A model generated the notes under the pieces. The model made no database searches. It worked only from the letters and a program-made list of their open reading frames with translations, and was not told the origin of the DNA. Of a DNA stretch of 64,000 nt, positions 59,187 to 64,000 are shown piece after piece (position 1 is the first letter of the stretch; the number at the start of each line of letters is the position of its first letter). Made by a program: the position numbers and the translations under genes. This DNA comes from Pogostemon cablin (taxonomy: Eukaryota; Streptophyta; Magnoliopsida; Lamiales; Lamiaceae). The DNA is taken from positions 1,612,001-1,676,000 of the forward strand of contig CM042982.1 of assembly GCA_023678885.1 (NCBI GenBank), written 5' to 3'.

Positions 59187-60642
59187 ACCTTCCAAGATTT
59201 TTATTACCAAACTTTTGAAAAAATATAATTCCACCGTGTAAAGACCAATATAACAATTTCATGGATGTCAATCAATTAAAAATGTGAGATATTATAAATG
59301 CTAAAAAGACTGGAGAACATACCACTGTATGAACCATGAGCATTGAACATCACCAATGCGAGCTCCACTTGGGGTGTAGATGGCTTCTGAAATTGCAAGC
59401 AAACAAAAAGAAAAGAAAAGTTGAGTTCAAAATGTCAAAGCTGCTATATATTAAACAAATAGCATTATTCACAAAACTATGCCAACCACACGTACCTGAC
59501 CCATAGTCTCATTTCCACAAAAGAATCTGTAGAAATGCAATGGATCAGCCAGAAACTCATTAAAAGTAGCATGCCAATAAGAAGGACAACTTACAATAGA
59601 GCACAAAAGACAGGCGGGAGGGGGGGTGAGTTTATAAGTTCGAGTATTTTACATTGCATGAATCATACGTATCACCTAAAAAATGAAATTCAAGTTCACA
59701 AAAAGCAACATTAAATATGACATATACTTAACAATTTCCATGCGTAAGAGAAAATCGACATCTATGTTCACAGTAATCTGGTACAATTTTCTGCAAATTA
59801 TCAATTAAGTAGCAATATACTATTCCTCAACACAAATCAACTTAAGAACAAAGTGAACAACAATTACACAACTTTTTTCATTTTGTCTGTTAATGGATTA
59901 GGTTGGCTGGCTCCAACTCTTAAGAGGTGTTTATTAAAATCCTTCCACAAAATCGCTTACCACGGAAGAATTATGTAACCCTATACCTATAAGAACACCT
60001 TCTCCTAGAATAATATATGGATTCATTCAATTATCCACATTTTCGTGATATATATCATTATTTAAACCCTTGTTTTGAAAATTTGCATCTTGATGAACTT
60101 ATTTCTTCATCGAATGATCTAGTGTTGTAAGCAAGTTCTGATTTTACTCATTTACCTCTCTAAAACAGAAACTCTTACAGGCAATAACAGTTCGGCATTC
60201 CATTAAAAATCCATTAGTCAATTTAACAGAAACAGATATGGAAGACAAGTGAACCGCAATGAGGTCCCAATTATCTAAACGGGAAATGTAAGCAAAAAGA
60301 TCAGAACTTCCTCTACTTTAAGATGCAGAAGAAGTCGCCATACATATAACCAAATAATATCAAACAATTTCAACAGAAGCGCGAGTGAAACACACAAGTC
60401 GAATAATTATAATGATTTCAATGTGTGATTATAAAGAAATTTACTCCCCCGATAACTAAACCAATGATTGAAAAAAAAAATCTAACAAAAATTAACGAGG
60501 CGACTACAGAAACACGCAGTGATAGTGGTAGTGTGTGAAGTTACCGAATGATCTTGTCGAGGTAGTCGGAGATGATGGTTTGCCAGAATGGGCCGATGGC
60601 GGCCGTGCCTTCCACAGCCACGATCAATTGCTTCGGTACCAT
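54788..60642 (-). CDS. MED25: Mediator subunit 25 (PFT1)
   Basis: Fifteen coding exons, read downward: 60642-60545, 59526-59496, 59386-59323, 58972-58842, 58619-58416, 58314-58249, 57997-57778, 57603-57533, 57428-56652, 56456-56403, 56140-56112, 55967-55899, 55803-55719, 55431-55345, 55261-54788; 819 residues (Arabidopsis PFT1 836). Residues 1-230 form the von Willebrand A domain that anchors it to Mediator (KQLIVAVEGTAAIGPFWQ, CLVQRTGWTRDMD, HCILIAASNPY). A Pro/Ser/Thr/Met-rich linker follows. The activator-interaction domain lies at about 546-662 (SKYVKVWEGNLSGQRQ, NWPPTMQIVRLISQDH, KQYVGKADFLVFRAM). A Gln-rich tail runs from about 663. MED25 links jasmonate, light and flowering regulators to RNA polymerase II. 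Every junction keeps phase. Confidence 0.95.
54960..55235 (-). repeat. Polyglutamine minisatellite in the MED25 last exon
   Basis: CAG/CAA-rich coding repeat. A 30-33 base unit encoding QPLQQMQQQQ is iterated about five times (QPLQQM twice, QPLAQM twice, QPLMQL once). The mix of CAA and CAG and the Pro/Leu/Met spacers should damp slippage, but length variation is still expected. Confidence 0.9.
59135..59182. repeat. TA microsatellite in MED25 intron
   Basis: Alternating TA/AT run of about 46 bases between coding exons 3 and 4. Confidence 0.9.
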
Positions 60643-62189
60643 GTGTTCGTTGAAAATCCTCAATCAACCTCCACTTTTTAGATTAATTTCCTCGTTTGCT
60701 GCAAATTGGGGTTTCTTTCAGCTGATTGATGAAGTTGTTTGAATTTTCAAATATCGTCCATGAAAATCTTCCCAGAAGAGAGAACACTTTTCATTTCTCT
60801 TCTTAATATACGACCACAGCAGGAATTGTTTCTTGATTTAATTATCATCCACTTAAACTTAAACTCATTTCATGTGAATCGGTGAACCCTTGTTTATCAC
60901 TATGAATTCAAAGAAACAATTACCCTTACAATCTTAAAATGAATTACTAATAAAATGAGTTAATAAAATTTGAGTATGTAAATATAAAAAATTCTTTGCA
61001 AGTATAAAAAATTATTGAATTCCTTAGTTTTTTGTTAACAGACTTAAAAATAAACTCATATAAATACAAATAGTGTTTGAGTCACTAAAAATTATTGAGT
61101 GGATTAATAAAGTTTGTGTATATTATAAATAATGATAAAAATAAAATTGTCTAAATTTCTAATTAGTTTATAAAATATTGTACTAACCTATTTATAATTT
61201 ATCGGGCTCTTTACTTTTACTAATAACTTTAAATTAAATTTACTAACAACTTTAAAAAATTAAGCACCTCTAAGTGTAATTAATATGTGAACTTCCTAAG
61301 TTTTAATAACTCTTTTAAAGCTCATTGAGTTGAGTAATTTTAACTCAAAATAAAATTTGTTTTGAGATTTTGATGATTTAATATTGACATATATTAATCA
61401 CAAATAAATATACTTTGTCTATATAATAAAAATATTTTAGCGAAGGCCGATCCATCTCACAAAAAGTGTCTCATTTAATTTTTACTGATTAAACTTTTTA
61501 ATATGTGCGTTTATTTTTAAATAATAATACCAGTTAATTTAAAATTTTTGTTGACCAAGAAACAATCAAACAGGCCTTAAAAACTCAAGCCCAAAAAACG
61601 AGTGCATTTCCTGGGCTTACAATGAACCATTTATACTTGGTCGTTTCTGTTTATTTTGTGTAAAAATAAAAAAATACTAGTATAATAAATTTAAAAACAA
61701 AAAATACATGATAAAATATGAGTTTAAGTTTAGCATACGTCAAACAAGATTCCGCCACATTCATATCCTTATATCAACATAATATCCGAATTAGCAAATT
61801 TTAACATAAATATTCCTATAAAATATGTAATCTTTGAAGAAAATCTTGATTATAGTTTTATGTATCTTCTGCTACTGTGAAGATAATGGGGTTTAATAAT
61901 AATTCTAATAATTATCCCAAACAACATTCGTTGAGAAAAAATTCTATTGAATAAAAAAATAAATAAAATACTATTTTGTCATTTTCCAGGATGTTCCAAC
62001 CAAATTTCTAACTTATTTCAGTGTTTCAACTCAAAACAGAGGGTTTAAAGTTCTGCAAAAACCTCAATCATCATCAATTTCGTGGCTTTCCAGAAAATTT
62101 CGAAAGTCTTTTTTTATTTTTATTTTTTTAAATTCACTCGAATTGTATTCAATCGAAAGGAGAAGATCCATTAATGCAGGTTTGTGAAG
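60643..62189. promoter_or_regulatory. Shared upstream region of MED25 and the BRO1 gene
   Basis: The two genes are divergent, so both promoters lie in these 1.55 kb. The sequence is AT-rich with no gene. No distinct shared element could be picked out. Confidence 0.5.
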
Positions 62190-63967
62190 ATGATGATCAA
62201 TTATCCTGGTCTTACAAAGTTGAAGACCAAGCCGGTATTAATCTTGTCGATTTCTTTTCCACATTGTCTTTAATGTTTGTTTATAGACTTCACAGATGTT
62301 AATGTTTGAGTGAATCTGGATTTTCTGTAGTTTTCACAACATATTAGTGATTCAATGTAGGAATTAAGGACTGTATAGGTCATATAAAATCATCAATCAT
62401 CATCTTGTGGTTTGTATTGAATATATAATCTCATTATGTATGTTGTAAAGTGAAATCAGCACCATTGTACTAAATAGTTGTTTGATTGAGTGAAATTTGT
62501 TTTGAAACATGTGTGATGTTGGAATTTTGCCAGATTTTGTATGAAAATGTACTCTTAGCGAGCGATCCAGGTACACTTGAGCAGCTAAAAGAACTCACCT
62601 CGACGCGCAAAGCGGTCGAGGACTCCATCAATGAGAACAAACATGTTACAGAAGCCATTGCAAGGGAGATGTCTGGAGGTTTGACATCACGGTCTGAACA
62701 GGTTAGTTTCAATGATGTTTCCTCAGCAATTTCAGCAAAATATGTTCTTTAAGACTTAGTTGATGTGTTGAAACTGTTTCAGGATATTCTGAAATTGGAG
62801 CAATATTTGCCTTTGTTGGAGAATTTGATCAGTCATATCAGCAAGAAAGCTGAGAATCATCGGATGCTTCGATGGATTTCAGACCTTAAAATAAGATGGA
62901 GCAGTGTTTTTATTTCATCATCTGTGTTTCAACTTAAATGTGTGAGGTTTCATCAGGTTGATGACATGTACTTTGAGCTTGGTTCGACACTTTTTCTTTA
63001 CGGTGCAATGCTTCGTGAGAGGGTTCTAGAAGTTTTATCCTCAGTCATAACACTCTTTTCTCTAATATCAGGATTATATATGATGATGTAGTGTGTAATG
63101 CTGCTCATTTGTTGTTTATGTTGGTAATGTTATTACATAGATCTTGTGGAAGCTGCCAATCTTTTCAGAAAAGCAGCTGGTGTGTTTGACTATTTAGCAA
63201 AGGAAGTTGTTGTTCGTTTGATCCGGTACAAAGAGACGACACCAGAAACTACGCCTCAGATAGCCTCTGTCATGTGCCTCGTTTGCTTAGCAGACGCTCA
63301 GGTTCGTATTAGATGGTGTCACATTTTTGCTACATATGGTTTCTCAAGACATTAAAATCATTCATTCTTTCTTGCATTGGAACTTTTAAGGCTGTAACTG
63401 CTAGGAAGGCTGAAGAAAAGGGCAACTCTGGCAGCCTTTTAGCAAAACTGCATAGGGGAAGCGCCTTGTTTCTGGTTGAAGCTATTGAGATACTGCAAGC
63501 CACAATGAAGAAATCAAATGATGTTTCGTCTCGTGTTTTGGTACAGATAAACCATATATTCATTTTATTGGACAATCAATTGTCTGATCCACTGATGTTT
63601 TATTCACATTTATGTTAAGGATTACATTTGCAACTGCAAGACGCTGCACAATCTGAAATCTTACAAGTACACAGCCGAAGGCCTCGAAAAGGATGGTAAG
63701 ATTGGCATGGCAATTGGAGTTGTTCGTGTAGCGTTGTTGAATACAAAGAACGGAATGCCAAAAGATGAGTGTTGGAGATCAGTTTTCAGACAGGTTAATG
63801 ATGATCTTACTGCTCTACTTAGGAAGTATGAGCATGAAAATGAGTTCGTGTGGTATGAGAAGATCCCATGTAATGATGATCTTCCTTCACCTCAAGGTGT
63901 GAAGATTGTTAATCTCATACCTTACCAACCACAAAAATTGGAAAGATCATTCAATTTTAAATTGTAA
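62190..63967 (+). CDS. BRO1-domain protein (At5g14020 type)
   Basis: Six exons, 62190-62234, 62534-62701, 62783-63044, 63141-63301, 63391-63540 and 63620-63967, give 377 residues. The start ATGATGATC encodes MMINYPGLTKLKTKP, matching the family N-terminus. Recognised blocks are GTLEQLKEL, INENKHVTEAIAREMSGG, LEQYLPLLENL, LKIRWSS, FELGSTLFLYGAMLRER, EAANLFRKAAGVF, AVTARKAEEKG and EHENEFVWYEKIP. BRO1 domains are helical and bind ESCRT-III in endosomal sorting; the exact role of this plant branch is not established. The junction 63044/63141 is anomalous. Homology demands EVLSS-DLVEAA, but the bases there are CAG|TCATAA, not GT, so a one-base loss at the donor is likely. The other introns are GT-AG. 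Confidence 0.85.
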
Positions 63968-64000
63968 AAATTGTATTTTTTATTCCAGAAAATAACAAAA

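Overview
This is a plant nuclear window, almost certainly from a eudicot. The evidence is short GT-AG introns in AT-rich flanks, plant-only protein families (dehydroascorbate reductases, a PERIANTHIA-type TGA bZIP, an ASPG1-type protease) and dense non-autonomous DNA transposons. Protein similarity was judged from memory of Arabidopsis homologues. The species cannot be fixed; an asterid is possible but this is a guess.

Layout of genes. 1-9520 (+): the last 15 exons of a large conserved plant ARM-like protein whose 5' end lies outside the window. 9707-10520 (+): a doubtful two-exon small ORF. 11791-13733 and 14642-16258 (+): two tandem dehydroascorbate reductase (DHAR) genes with six coding exons of identical lengths. 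16841-17803 (-): NOP10, the small H/ACA snoRNP protein, behind a promoter with four GGGCCY/TGGGCY-like boxes. 23863-24351 (+): a small plant protein of unknown function. 24637-27602 (-): an 11-exon PERIANTHIA (PAN/TGA8) bZIP gene with a G-quadruplex-prone tract upstream. 47594-49063 (-): an intronless ASPG1-like aspartic protease. 51624-54310 (+): a 12-exon GDT1/UPF0016 cation transporter. 54788-60642 (-): MED25/PFT1 with 15 coding exons and a polyglutamine tail. 62190-63967 (+): a BRO1-domain protein (At5g14020 type) with one anomalous splice junction.

Layout of repeats. 18.1-23.7 kb and 27.7-47.5 kb are gene-poor, AT-rich and full of transposon debris. They hold a long foldback element (about 19.58-20.43 kb), a TIR element (20.55-21.02 kb), a 344-bp CACTA-type element with a 3-bp target duplication, a swarm of Stowaway-like elements ending in CTCCCTCCGT, a decayed DUF1985/Ulp1-type element flanked by inverted arrays of a GGCCGAATAGAAC unit (33.4-37.2 kb), a MULE relic lacking its catalytic core (43.3-44.8 kb), several tandem arrays and two or three hAT-like elements. 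One of the hAT-like elements has a perfect 8-bp target duplication.

The genes do not form a functional cluster; they are independent housekeeping and regulatory genes. The most unusual structures are the inverted 'GGCCGAATAG' arrays around the DUF1985/Ulp1 relic, the duplicated exon end inside an intron of the first gene, the DHAR pair with different active-site motifs, and the apparent splice-donor lesion in the BRO1 gene. No tRNA, rRNA or CRISPR feature was recognised.
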